Source of the DNA: Streptomyces paradoxus
GTDB lineage: Bacteria; Actinomycetota; Actinomycetes; Streptomycetales; Streptomycetaceae
Length of the DNA: 64,000 nt
NCBI RefSeq assembly: GCF_014202475.1
Contig: NZ_JACHGV010000001.1
Location: forward strand, 124,001-188,000
Reading direction: 5' to 3'
Shown piece by piece: positions 10,140 to 17,318 of the stretch; the stretch's first letter is position 1, and each line of letters starts with the position of its first letter. The notes beneath the pieces were generated by a model. That model searched no databases, was not told the DNA's origin, and saw only the letters and a program-made list of their open reading frames with translations. A program made the position numbers and the translations under genes.

Positions 10140-10948
10140 GCCGTACGCCCCACGCCCGCGAACCCGGAGAACGCGTACGGATCCTCGTCCTCCGTTGCGG
10201 TGTCGGGCCGCCAGCGCGGCATCGCCACCAGTCCGGGTTCCACCATGTCGTACCCCTCGAAGAACCGCGCGATCTCCTCGCGCGAGCGCATGATCAGCGG
10301 GTTGCGGATGCCCTCGTACACGTCCACCGCGCCTCCGGCCCGCTCCGGCGGCAGCGGGATCCCCTCGTAGGAGGCGTGGGTGAGCACGAGCAGGCTGCCG
10401 GGCGCGAGCGCCTCGCGCAGTTCGGCCACGGCCCCGTACGGGTCGTCCTCGTCTTCCACGAAGTGCAGTATGGCAACGAGGAGCAGCGCCACTGGCTGAT
10501 TCAGGTCGATCAGCCGCTCCACCTCGGGGCTGCGCAGGATCTCCTGGGGCTTGCGCAGGTCCGCGGCGACGACGCCCGCGTCGTCGTTGGCCTCCAGGAC
10601 CGCCTGGCTGTGCGCCACGGCCACCGGGTCGTGGTCGACGTACACCACACGCGCGCCGGGGCGGGCGGCCTGCGCCACCTCGTGCACATTGCCGAAGGTG
10701 GGGATGCCGGAGCCGATGTCCAGGAACTGGGTGACGCCCTGGGAGGCCGCGTAGCGCACGGCACGGCGCATGAACGCGCGGTTCGCCTGCATGATCTTGG
10801 GGAGTCCCGGCATGAACTCCATGGCCCTGCGGGCCGCTTCGCGGTCGACCTCGAAGTTGTGCGATCCGCCCAGGTAGTAGTCGTACATCCGGGAGACGCT
10901 GGGCACCGATATGTCGATGCTCCGTGGGGCCCAGGCGGGACGCTCCAT
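10136..10948 (-). CDS. SAM-dependent methyltransferase, DUF574/Methyltransf_19 family
   Basis: A 270-residue protein of the actinobacterial family PF04672. Features are the start DISVPSVSRMYDYYLGGSHN (typical of the family), the SAM-binding loop FLDIGSGIPTFGNVHEVAQ, the acidic end VVYVDHDPVAVAHSQ, and VALLLVAILHFVEDEDD in the middle. Streptomyces genomes carry many copies; substrates are unknown. The ATG at 10948 follows GGAGAG. It sits upstream of rmdA in the same direction with a four-base overlap, so expression of the two is linked; whether there is a functional link to c-di-GMP is not known. Confidence 0.85.
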   Translation of the reverse strand: MERPAWAPRSIDISVPSVSRMYDYYLGGSHNFEVDREAARRAMEFMPGLPKIMQANRAFMRRAVRYAASQGVTQFLDIGSGIPTFGNVHEVAQAARPGARVVYVDHDPVAVAHSQAVLEANDDAGVVAADLRKPQEILRSPEVERLIDLNQPVALLLVAILHFVEDEDDPYGAVAELREALAPGSLLVLTHASYEGIPLPPERAGGAVDVYEGIRNPLIMRSREEIARFFEGYDMVEPGLVAMPRWRPDTATEDEDPYAFSGFAGVGRTA

Positions 10949-11278
10949 CTATCTCTCCAAGGCGTAGGCGATCCGGTGTTCGAGCAGAGGCTACTGATCG
11001 CCCGCCAATGGAGCGACCCGAAACGGAAATTGACCATCCGTTCCCGGTCACTGCCTGCGGCACGTGCCGAATTGATACCCCTCCACATGACCTTCGAACA
11101 CACGACGAACAGCGTTCGAGGCATTCCGGAGAGTTCCGGTGCGGAAGGTTAAAGGTGTCAGTAATTCGTTGAGTTCAGGTGAAGCACGGCAAAACGGTCC
11201 GCCCCTCCGTGGGGCACGGAGGGGCGGACCGGGTCTGCGCTTCGGGTGGACGAGCTGATCAACCCTGGGGAGGTCTCT
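10949..11278. other. Intergenic region upstream of the methyltransferase gene
   Basis: 330 bases without a supportable gene. It holds the promoter region of the methyltransferase-rmdA pair and the terminator of the lipoprotein gene (11195-11231). A 21-codon opening at 11087-11152 has no ribosome site and is not called. Confidence 0.6.
11195..11231 (-). terminator. Rho-independent terminator of the lipoprotein gene
   Basis: CGGTCCGCCCCTCCGTG (11195-11211) pairs without mismatch with 11215-11231 over a GGG loop, a 17-bp stem. Read on the minus strand it is followed by TTTT (11191-11194). It lies 48 bases past the lipoprotein stop. Confidence 0.85.
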
Positions 11279-12268
11279 CTACTTCTCCGACGCGCCGACC
11301 AGCTTTCCGTCGGGGCGCACGGCGAACCAAGTTCCGCCGACCCCCTGGCCGTTGGTGTCACCCGGGGCCTTGTCGCCGGCGAAGGTGTAGATGGGCGAGC
11401 AGTTGATCGTCTGCTGCTTGCCCTTGCCGTCGGTCCGGTCGAAGATCATGTACCCCTTCTTCTGGATGCCCTTGGTGTCGGCGAAGTCGACGGGCTCCAC
11501 GAGCGGCCACTTCTCCAGGCACTCACCGGTGCAGTTGGAGACCGGCTTGGGCCAGGCCTCGTCCTTCTTGAACCGGTAGACGGTCATGCCGTTCTTGTCG
11601 ACGACGATCTCGCCGAGCTTGGGGTCGTTGCGCGTGGACAGCCCGGCCTGGACCGCTTCGCCGCCGCCCTCCGCACCGGCCTCCGCACCGCCCTGCGCCT
11701 TCTTGCCGTCGGGGGCGAGCGCGTACCACTTCCCGCCCACGCCCTGGCCCTTGACGTCTCCGGCGTTGACGTCCTTGGCGTAGCGGTAGGCGGGCCAGCC
11801 GCCGACCGTGAGCTGCTTGGTGCCGTCGGCCCGGGTGACCGAGCCGAGCAGCGCCTTGTCGATGCCCTCGCCGGCCTCGGCATCGTCGGCCGGAACCGGC
11901 GGCCAGGTCTTGGCGCAGTCACCGTCGCAGTTCGACTTGGGCGGCTGCTCGGTGTCCTGGTCGAACCGGTACAGGGTGAGGCCGAGGCTGTCGGTGACCA
12001 CCTTGCCGACCTTCTCGGCGGTGGAGACGGACAGCTTGCCGGCGGGGTTGGACGGGCTGGAGGCGCTCGGTGCCGCCGGCTGGCCGGTCGCGGCACCGCC
12101 CGCGGCGCCCGCGGTACCCGAGCCGATGCTTCCGTAGTCCCCGGGCGCGGCCGTGGCGCCCACGTTCTGGCTGGCCGCCGGTGGGCTGTCCTGACCGCAC
12201 GCCGTCGTCAGCGCCAGGACCGCCGCGGCGCTCGCCACGAGTGAGGCGCTCCGCCAGGAGGTCTTCAT
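11279..12268 (-). CDS. SCO0930-type lipoprotein with two secreted-repeat domains
   Basis: A 329-residue exported lipoprotein. Start at 12268 (MKTSWRSASLVASAAAV) with GGGGAG upstream; the signal peptide ends in the lipobox LTTAC. After a Ser/Ala/Gly linker, two copies of the COG4315/Lipoprotein_15 unit follow (about 95-190 and 210-325). Each has LY/VYRF, a Cys pair (NCDGDCAKTWPP; NCTGECLEKWPL) and ends with GQGVGGKWYAL or GQGVGGTWFAV. The family name SCO0930 is from memory. Function unknown; the paired Cys segments could form disulfides or bind a ligand outside the membrane. Confidence 0.85.
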   Translation of the reverse strand: MKTSWRSASLVASAAAVLALTTACGQDSPPAASQNVGATAAPGDYGSIGSGTAGAAGGAATGQPAAPSASSPSNPAGKLSVSTAEKVGKVVTDSLGLTLYRFDQDTEQPPKSNCDGDCAKTWPPVPADDAEAGEGIDKALLGSVTRADGTKQLTVGGWPAYRYAKDVNAGDVKGQGVGGKWYALAPDGKKAQGGAEAGAEGGGEAVQAGLSTRNDPKLGEIVVDKNGMTVYRFKKDEAWPKPVSNCTGECLEKWPLVEPVDFADTKGIQKKGYMIFDRTDGKGKQQTINCSPIYTFAGDKAPGDTNGQGVGGTWFAVRPDGKLVGASEK

Positions 12269-12528
12269 CGTCAACTCCCCATAATCGCAAGGGTGTTGCA
12301 GCGCCCTGCTGCGCCGCCGCACGGTCATGAGTACGCACGGGAGCAGGGATTGTGTTCAACCGTCGGCCAAATTTCTTTCCGGAACCCCCGACGGGCACCG
12401 CACGCAGTGGCACGCACGTACGCATCGAGCTCCCTATGAGCGACCGCTGATCAAACCGGTGGCACCCGGAGATCCCTCTTTCGGGGCAATCCCCTTGCAC
12501 CCCGGCACGTCCCGGCGGCACAGGGCTC

Positions 12529-13152
12529 ATGATCTTCGTCGTGCATGGACCCCTCTCGACTCAACCCGCCCTCGCGGCACGGGCCTTGGCGGCGGCGACG
12601 CTGACCTGGGCGCTCGTCGGCGCACCGGCCGGGGTCGCGGTGGCCGACGCCTGCGCGTACGCCTCGACGGGGCCGGAGGGCACCGAGGCGGTGGCGTACG
12701 CCGGAAGCAAGAAGACCTGGCCGACCAAGCCGCCGTGCCCGCCCCCCACACCGAGCCCCTCGCCCACGCCGACCCCGCCTCCAGAACCGACGCCCCCGCC
12801 GAAACCGCCCCCGACGCCGGAGCCACCGCCGCCTCCGAAGCCGCCACCCCCGAAGCCGGCCCCCACGGCCGAACCCGCGCCGCCGCCCGCGCCACGACCG
12901 GTGCCGGCCCCGCCCCGGCCGGTACCGGAGCCCGCGCTGCCGGCACCCGCTCCCCCGGCGCCCGCTCCGCCGGCACCGGCCCCGCCGGCCACACCGGCGC
13001 CTCGTCCGTACGCGACGCCCGTGCACTACCCGCGCTACCGCGCCGCGCCGCCCCGGCCGCGGCCGGCCGGCGGCGCGCTGTCGCCGCTCACCTTCGTCCT
13101 GCTCGTCACGGTGCCCGCGGTGGTGGCCGTCGCCGCGCTGCGCGCGCGCTGA
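12529..13152 (+). CDS. Proline-rich secreted/membrane-anchored protein
   Basis: A 207-residue protein with a hydrophobic N-terminal segment (about 16-41, RALAAATLTWALVGAPAGVAVADA, a likely signal peptide). A Pro-rich stretch of about 100 residues follows, made of PPP, PTP and PAPAPPA runs, then a C-terminal membrane helix (LSPLTFVLLVTVPAVVAVAAL) ending RAR. The layout suggests a rod-like wall-spanning region tethered to the membrane. No clear ribosome site precedes the ATG at 12529, so the start is uncertain. The next gene follows after 24 bases. No function can be assigned. Confidence 0.65.
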   Translation: MIFVVHGPLSTQPALAARALAAATLTWALVGAPAGVAVADACAYASTGPEGTEAVAYAGSKKTWPTKPPCPPPTPSPSPTPTPPPEPTPPPKPPPTPEPPPPPKPPPPKPAPTAEPAPPPAPRPVPAPPRPVPEPALPAPAPPAPAPPAPAPPATPAPRPYATPVHYPRYRAAPPRPRPAGGALSPLTFVLLVTVPAVVAVAALRAR

Positions 13153-13176
13153 TCCCTGAAGCCCTGGAGGTACCCC

Positions 13177-13941
13177 TTGCCGGAATGGCTTGTTCTCACC
13201 CTCGCGATGCTGGCCGCCTGTGCCGTGGTGGTCGTCATCACCTTCGTACGCCACCGCGCGGCGCCCGAGGACGAGGACCCCAGTGAGACCCCGGACGTCA
13301 TCGAGTACATGACGATGTGGATCGGCGTGGTCTACGCCATCGTCCTGGGCCTGGCGATCGCCGGTGTCTGGGAGGGGCGCAGCGCCGCGCAGGACCACGT
13401 GCAGGCCGAGGCGACCGCGCTGCACGAGATCTCGGAGCGGGTACGGGTCTATCCGGCGGAGGAACGCGACCGCATCCGGGACGACATCCGGACGTATGTG
13501 AGCCATGTCGTGACCACCGAGTGGGACACGATGGCCGACCAGGGCGAGGTGACCGAGCGCGGCGCCCGGCTCTTCGAGCGGATCCGCCAGGACGTCACCG
13601 ACTACGAGCCGGTCACGGACTTCGAGGCCCAGGCCTACCAGCCGCTGCTGGACCAGGTGACCGCGGCGAACCAGGCCCGGATCGGCCGGGCGGAGTCGAC
13701 CGGGGAGACCATGCCGGGTGTGGTGTGGTTCGGGCTGATCGCCGGGGCCGTCGTCACCATCGGCATGATCTTCGCGCTGCAGATCCGCAGAACGACACGC
13801 GAGCTGGTCCTGGCGGGGCTGTTCTCGGCGCTGATCGCCTTCCTGCTGTTCCTGATCTGGGACTTCGACTCCCCCTACAGCAGGGGCGTGACCGCCTCGG
13901 CCGACCCGTTCCTGAATCTCTTCCCGGGCGTCGGGGACTGA
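13177..13941 (+). CDS. DUF4239 (bestrophin-like) membrane protein
   Basis: A 254-residue membrane protein of the DUF4239 family. Two N-terminal helices (LVLTLAMLAACAVVVVITFV; WIGVVYAIVLGLAIAGV), an extracytoplasmic or cytoplasmic helical middle (about 65-180), and two C-terminal helices (VVWFGLIAGAVVTIGMIFAL; LVLAGLFSALIAFLLFLIW). The start is TTG at 13177, supported by GGAGG at 13166-13170 with a 6-base gap. The family looks like bestrophin anion channels but has no proven activity. A long hairpin follows at 13965-14004. Confidence 0.8.
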   Translation: MPEWLVLTLAMLAACAVVVVITFVRHRAAPEDEDPSETPDVIEYMTMWIGVVYAIVLGLAIAGVWEGRSAAQDHVQAEATALHEISERVRVYPAEERDRIRDDIRTYVSHVVTTEWDTMADQGEVTERGARLFERIRQDVTDYEPVTDFEAQAYQPLLDQVTAANQARIGRAESTGETMPGVVWFGLIAGAVVTIGMIFALQIRRTTRELVLAGLFSALIAFLLFLIWDFDSPYSRGVTASADPFLNLFPGVGD

Positions 13942-13964
13942 CGGCGGCTCGCAGCACGGATCAG

Positions 13965-14004
13965 GGCCGGGGGACGCGCGACACACCGTCGCCGTCCCCC
14001 GGCC
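13965..14004 (+). terminator. Strong hairpin after the DUF4239 gene
   Basis: GGCCGGGGGACG (13965-13976) pairs perfectly with CGTCCCCCGGCC (13993-14004). Inside, GCGAC pairs with GTCGC across a bulged C, giving about 17 bp. It lies 23 bases past the stop. Confidence 0.75.
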
Positions 14005-14082
14005 GCGTGGTCGGTGTTCCCCCGGGCGGCCCACACCCATGCCCCATTCGCACTACTGCGATCGCGCCACCCCGCATGCTTT

Positions 14083-14091
14083 CTTAGCGTT
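14083..14091 (+). promoter_or_regulatory. Promoter-like CTTAGCGTT shared with the sortase gene
   Basis: CTTAGCGTT includes TAGCGT, a fit to the TANNNT form of a -10 box, 75 bases before the ATG at 14167. The identical nonamer occurs at 15626-15634 before the sortase gene. Which sigma factor would read it is not known. Confidence 0.4.
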
Positions 14092-14166
14092 TCGGGCATC
14101 GAGGTGCATTTGTGACGTGAGCGGAACAGGTCCGCGGCTGCTCCTCGGGGACCCGGAGGATTCACC

Positions 14167-14694
14167 ATGCGCGCGATATGCCTCGCTTCGGCCGTAGTGC
14201 TGGGCGCCGGCGCCCTCACCTCTTGCGTGCCCGCCGCCGACGCGGCGATCCATACCCACTTCGGTTTCAGCGTCGAGCCCTCCACCGTCAGGGCGGGGGG
14301 TGACGTCACCCTGCGGGTGGTACGCAACAAGGCGTGCCAGGGTGAGGCGGCGGTCAACTCACCGGTCTTCGACCTGGTCACCATCCCGCCGGACGAGTCC
14401 TGGGCGACGGCCACCGTCGACTGGGACGCCAAGCCCGGTGCCGTGTACGACGTGGAATTCGAGTGCGACAAGTCGAGCGGCACCGCGCGTCTGACGATCG
14501 CGGGCGGCCATCCGACGCACCATCCCACCCATCACCCGACGCACCACCCCCACAAGGGTGTGCACGCCGGGGAGGGCGGCACCATCGCCGGCTTCGACCT
14601 CAAGGAGATCGGCCTCGGCGCCGCGCTCATCGCCGGGTCGCTCGGCGTCGCCTACCACTTCTCGCGCCGCCGCACCGACGAGGACGCCGGCTGA
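14167..14694 (+). CDS. Secreted protein with His-rich linker and C-terminal anchor
   Basis: A 175-residue protein with an N-terminal signal peptide (about 1-26; LTSC at 17-20 could be a lipobox, ADAA a signal peptidase I site). A beta-rich domain with two Cys residues follows (FSVEPSTVRAGGDVTLRVV ... FECDKSSGTARLTIAGG), then a linker of PTHH repeats, and a C-terminal membrane helix (IGLGAALIAGSLGVAYHF) ending SRRRTDED. GGAGG precedes the ATG. It is a divergent paralogue of the protein at 14808-15329, which points the other way and shares its terminator. There is no LPXTG motif, although a sortase gene is nearby. The His-rich linker might bind metal; function unknown. Confidence 0.75.
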   Translation: MRAICLASAVVLGAGALTSCVPAADAAIHTHFGFSVEPSTVRAGGDVTLRVVRNKACQGEAAVNSPVFDLVTIPPDESWATATVDWDAKPGAVYDVEFECDKSSGTARLTIAGGHPTHHPTHHPTHHPHKGVHAGEGGTIAGFDLKEIGLGAALIAGSLGVAYHFSRRRTDEDAG

Positions 14695-14710
14695 CGCCTC
14701 GCGCACCGCA

Positions 14711-14760
14711 GGTCTTCGCCCCGGCCCTTCCTTCGACGAGGAAGAGCCGGGGCGAAGGCC
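14711..14760. terminator. Bidirectional terminator between convergent paralogues
   Basis: CTTCGCCCCGGC (14714-14725) pairs with GCCGGGGCGAAG (14746-14757), extended outward by GG/CC and a G-T pair. An inner TTCCT/AGGAA stem lies at 14728-14732 and 14739-14743. Placed to serve both convergent genes. Confidence 0.75.
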
Positions 14761-14807
14761 GTTCACGTGCGAGGTGACGACGCTCGGAAGAAGCGTGCCG
14801 CGAGGCG

Positions 14808-15329
14808 TCAGATGTTGCGCTCGGCCCGGCGGCGCATCCAGAACACACCGCCGCCGACCACGGCCGCGGCCACGAGACCACCGCCGATGGCCATGTCGGT
14901 CGGCGTCGCACCGGTGGTGCTGCTGCCGCCGATACCGCCGCGGACACCGCCGATGACGGTGAAGGCCTGGGGCTTGGTCATCCGCCTGCCGTTGCAGTCG
15001 ACCGTGATGTCGTACGAACCCGGGCGGGCGTCGCTGTGGATGGTGGCGGTGCCCCGCGCGGTCCCGCTGCCGACGCCTCCCCGGGCGCCCTCGTTGCCCT
15101 TGCCGCCACCGCTGACCGGCGAGAGCTGCGTCGGCGAGAACGCGTTGGACGTCGCCGTGCCGCCGTTGCGGCAGTCGTCGACGGTGATGGTCAGCTGGCC
15201 GCCGCGGGCGATCACGCTGGGCAGGGCGGTGATGTTGCTGGGCGTGTCCCACGCGACGGCCGCGGGGGCGGAGAGGCCGAGGGCGGCGACCGCTGCGCCG
15301 GCGACCGCCAGGGCACGAGTGTTACGCAT
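14808..15329 (-). CDS. Secreted protein with C-terminal membrane anchor, paralogue of 14167-14694
   Basis: A 173-residue protein. Start ATG at 15329 (MRNTRALAVAGAAVAALGL) with GGAGG upstream; the signal peptide probably ends at APAAVA. The mature domain has VIARGGQLTITVDDC, a Gly-rich insert (SGGGKGNEGARGGVGSG), then DARPGSYDITVDCNG, and ends in a membrane helix (MAIGGGLVAAAVVGGGVFW) with an RRR tail. The two Cys positions and the ARGG and DAxPG segments match the convergent neighbour, so the two look like diverged duplicates. No LPXTG or LAXTG motif is visible before the helix. Possibly a surface protein; function unknown. Confidence 0.78.
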   Translation of the reverse strand: MRNTRALAVAGAAVAALGLSAPAAVAWDTPSNITALPSVIARGGQLTITVDDCRNGGTATSNAFSPTQLSPVSGGGKGNEGARGGVGSGTARGTATIHSDARPGSYDITVDCNGRRMTKPQAFTVIGGVRGGIGGSSTTGATPTDMAIGGGLVAAAVVGGGVFWMRRRAERNI

Positions 15330-15678
15330 GTGAACCTCCGCGGAAGACGCCCCGGGACCCGTCCCCGGTCGATCGGCGAGAAAGCGCCTCCCAGAAAGAC
15401 AGTCAGTTGCCGTGCCGCTAGCCGCACTTCGGGAATGGTCCGTCCTGGTGAGCGAAGGCGGCGCGGGAAAACCGCGCAATCGGACATCATCGCAGGTCAC
15501 GGGCCGTCAGAAATTTCCTCGCGGCGGCAACTCGGATGGCGCACCTCATGTCCGCGGGCCACCCCACCCCTTCCGGCCCGGGCCACCCGTTCGCCCCCGC
15601 CCCGTCGCCGGTTTCGTGCGGGCCGCTTAGCGTTCTGATATGCGCGATGGGCACGGCCGCGTAGAGAGGGGATGGCGA
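15330..15678. other. Divergent promoter region before the sortase gene
   Basis: 349 bases without a supportable gene between divergently transcribed surface-protein and sortase genes. It holds the promoter-like CTTAGCGTT at 15626-15634. An interrupted palindrome, GTGC-N8-GCAC around GCTAGC, lies at about 15412-15427. Nothing else was recognised. Confidence 0.5.
15626..15634 (+). promoter_or_regulatory. Promoter-like CTTAGCGTT before the sortase gene
   Basis: Identical to 14083-14091, including TAGCGT as a possible -10 box; 44 bases before the ATG at 15679. Sharing this nonamer suggests co-expression of sortase and the His-rich surface protein. Confidence 0.4.
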
Positions 15679-16347
15679 ATGTCTGCGTCCGAGCTGGCCG
15701 AGGCGGAAGAGGAGGCGCGGCGGAAGAAGCGCGCCCCGTGGGGCGTCATAGCGCTGGTTCTGCTGACCGGCCTCGCGCTCATCCGGAATGGATCGGGGGA
15801 GTTCGACGAGGGCCCGCCGCAGCCGGCGACGGCGGCCGCGGCGGACACCCGGGTACCGGGCGGCACCTTCGCCGGAGCCGTGCCGCCCTTGCCCTACGCC
15901 CTCCCGGACCGGGTCCGGATCCCGGCGATCCAGGTCGACGCGCCGATCATCCCCGTCGGCCTGGACACGGACGGCTGGGTCGGCGCACCGCCCCCGGAGG
16001 ACCCCAACCTGGCCGGCTGGTTCACCGGTGCCGTCACCCCCGGCGAGAAGGGCACCGCGGTGGTGGTCGGTCACGTCGACAACCAGCAGGGCCCTGCCGT
16101 GTTCTACGGACTCGGGGCCCTGAGGCAGGGAAACCGCGTCGAGGTCGCCCGGCAGGACGGAAAGACCGCCGAGTTCGAGGTCTACGGCGTCGAGGTGTTC
16201 GAGAAGGACAACTTCCCCGGCGATCGTGTCTACGCGTCCAAGGGCGCGGCGGAACTGCGGGTCATCACCTGCGGCGGTGGTTTCTCCCAGCAGGAGGGCT
16301 ACGCGGGGAACGTCGTCGCCTTCGCCCGCCTGGTCGAGGTGCGCTGA
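15679..16347 (+). CDS. Sortase, actinobacterial class E/F type
   Basis: A 222-residue membrane-anchored transpeptidase. The N-terminal helix is WGVIALVLLTGLALI after a basic KKR stretch, then a Pro/Ala linker and the sortase domain at about 75-222. The catalytic His is in VVVGHVDNQQGPAVFY, the Cys in RVITCGGGF, and the Arg in NVVAFARLVEV, so all three are present. The start at 15679 is chosen because GAGAGGGG lies 7 bases upstream. The GHVDN and ITCGG motifs fit the class F group common in actinobacteria. No LPXTG substrate is encoded next to it. It converges on the deacetylase gene. Confidence 0.87.
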   Translation: MSASELAEAEEEARRKKRAPWGVIALVLLTGLALIRNGSGEFDEGPPQPATAAAADTRVPGGTFAGAVPPLPYALPDRVRIPAIQVDAPIIPVGLDTDGWVGAPPPEDPNLAGWFTGAVTPGEKGTAVVVGHVDNQQGPAVFYGLGALRQGNRVEVARQDGKTAEFEVYGVEVFEKDNFPGDRVYASKGAAELRVITCGGGFSQQEGYAGNVVAFARLVEVR

Positions 16348-16383
16348 GCGCTCCCGGCCGGGCGGGCGAAAGCCCCGGTGTTC

Positions 16384-17229
16384 CTACGCGTAGTGCCGCC
16401 GGGGCACCGTGACGTGGTAGCCGGAGTCCAGCAGTTCGGGAAGGTAGCGCCGCAGGGCCCGCACACTCTGCGAGCGGTCGCCCCCGGCGTCGTGCGCGAG
16501 CACCACGACGCCGGGGGCGGCGCCGCGTTCGACCCGTCTCGCGATGGACCGGGCCCCGGGGGTCCTCCAGTCGAGGGTGTCGACCGTCCAGGCCAGCGGT
16601 TCCATGCCGAGTTCGGCGCCGATCTGGAAGGCGGCGCGGTTCCAGGCTCCGTAGGGCGCGCGGAACCACTCGGGGCGCTCCCCGTAGGCGTCCTCGATGA
16701 CGTCGGAGGTGCGTTCCATCTCGGAGCGGATCTGCTTGCGGGTGAGGCGGGTGAGCAACGGGTGGGACCAGGTGTGGTTCCCCACGACGTGGCCCTCGTC
16801 GGCCATCCGGGCCAGCATCCTCCTGCCGCCGGCGACCATCTCGCCGCACACGAAGAACATCGCGCGCACGTCGTACTCGGCCAGGGTGTCCAGGATGTCC
16901 GGGGTGTAGCGGGGATCGGGGCCGTCGTCGAAGGTCAGCACCATGGTGCGGCCCCGGCCGGACACGCGCAGCAGCGGTTCGCGGCGCACCAGGGTCCGCC
17001 GGGGCGCGGCGCGCGGCGGGCCGTAGCCGGTCAGGGGCTGCAGCCGGTACGCGGAGGACTTGACGAGGCGGCGGGTCTGGGAGCCCGCGGCCGGGGCGGA
17101 CGTGACGGGTCCGTCCCCGGTGACAGCAGTGACCACTCCGGCCGTAGCGACCGCCCCCATGGCGCCGGCCCCCGCGATCAACGCCCGGCGCCGGGTGAGC
17201 AGCCGGGTGAGCAACTGATCCTTCTTCAT
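16384..17229 (-). CDS. Polysaccharide deacetylase (NodB/CE4 family), secreted
   Basis: A 281-residue exported enzyme that should remove acetyl groups from an N-acetylglucosamine polymer such as peptidoglycan. The N-terminus has TRRRALIAGAGAMGAV, which resembles a Tat signal although only the first Arg pair fits. The NodB domain spans about 92-275: motif 1 TFDDGPD, metal-binding motif 2 NHTWSHPLL, motif 3 RAPYGAWN, motif 4 WTVDTLDW and motif 5 VVLAHD. All metal and catalytic positions appear intact. Confidence 0.88.
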   Translation of the reverse strand: MKKDQLLTRLLTRRRALIAGAGAMGAVATAGVVTAVTGDGPVTSAPAAGSQTRRLVKSSAYRLQPLTGYGPPRAAPRRTLVRREPLLRVSGRGRTMVLTFDDGPDPRYTPDILDTLAEYDVRAMFFVCGEMVAGGRRMLARMADEGHVVGNHTWSHPLLTRLTRKQIRSEMERTSDVIEDAYGERPEWFRAPYGAWNRAAFQIGAELGMEPLAWTVDTLDWRTPGARSIARRVERGAAPGVVVLAHDAGGDRSQSVRALRRYLPELLDSGYHVTVPRRHYA

Positions 17230-17318
17230 GACTCATCAGTCGCCCGGTGGAAGGCCGACGCACGCGAGCAACACCGGAGTGGCAGCACACTTTCACCCGT
17301 TCGGCCCACGCAGGTGGG

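Noticed and set aside
11087..11152. 21-codon opening before the methyltransferase promoter region
   Set aside because: No ribosome site and no recognisable product.
12561..12992. Gly/Ala-rich frame on the minus strand
   Set aside because: Complement of the Pro-rich gene at 12529-13152, which has a signal peptide and a C-terminal membrane helix in the forward frame.
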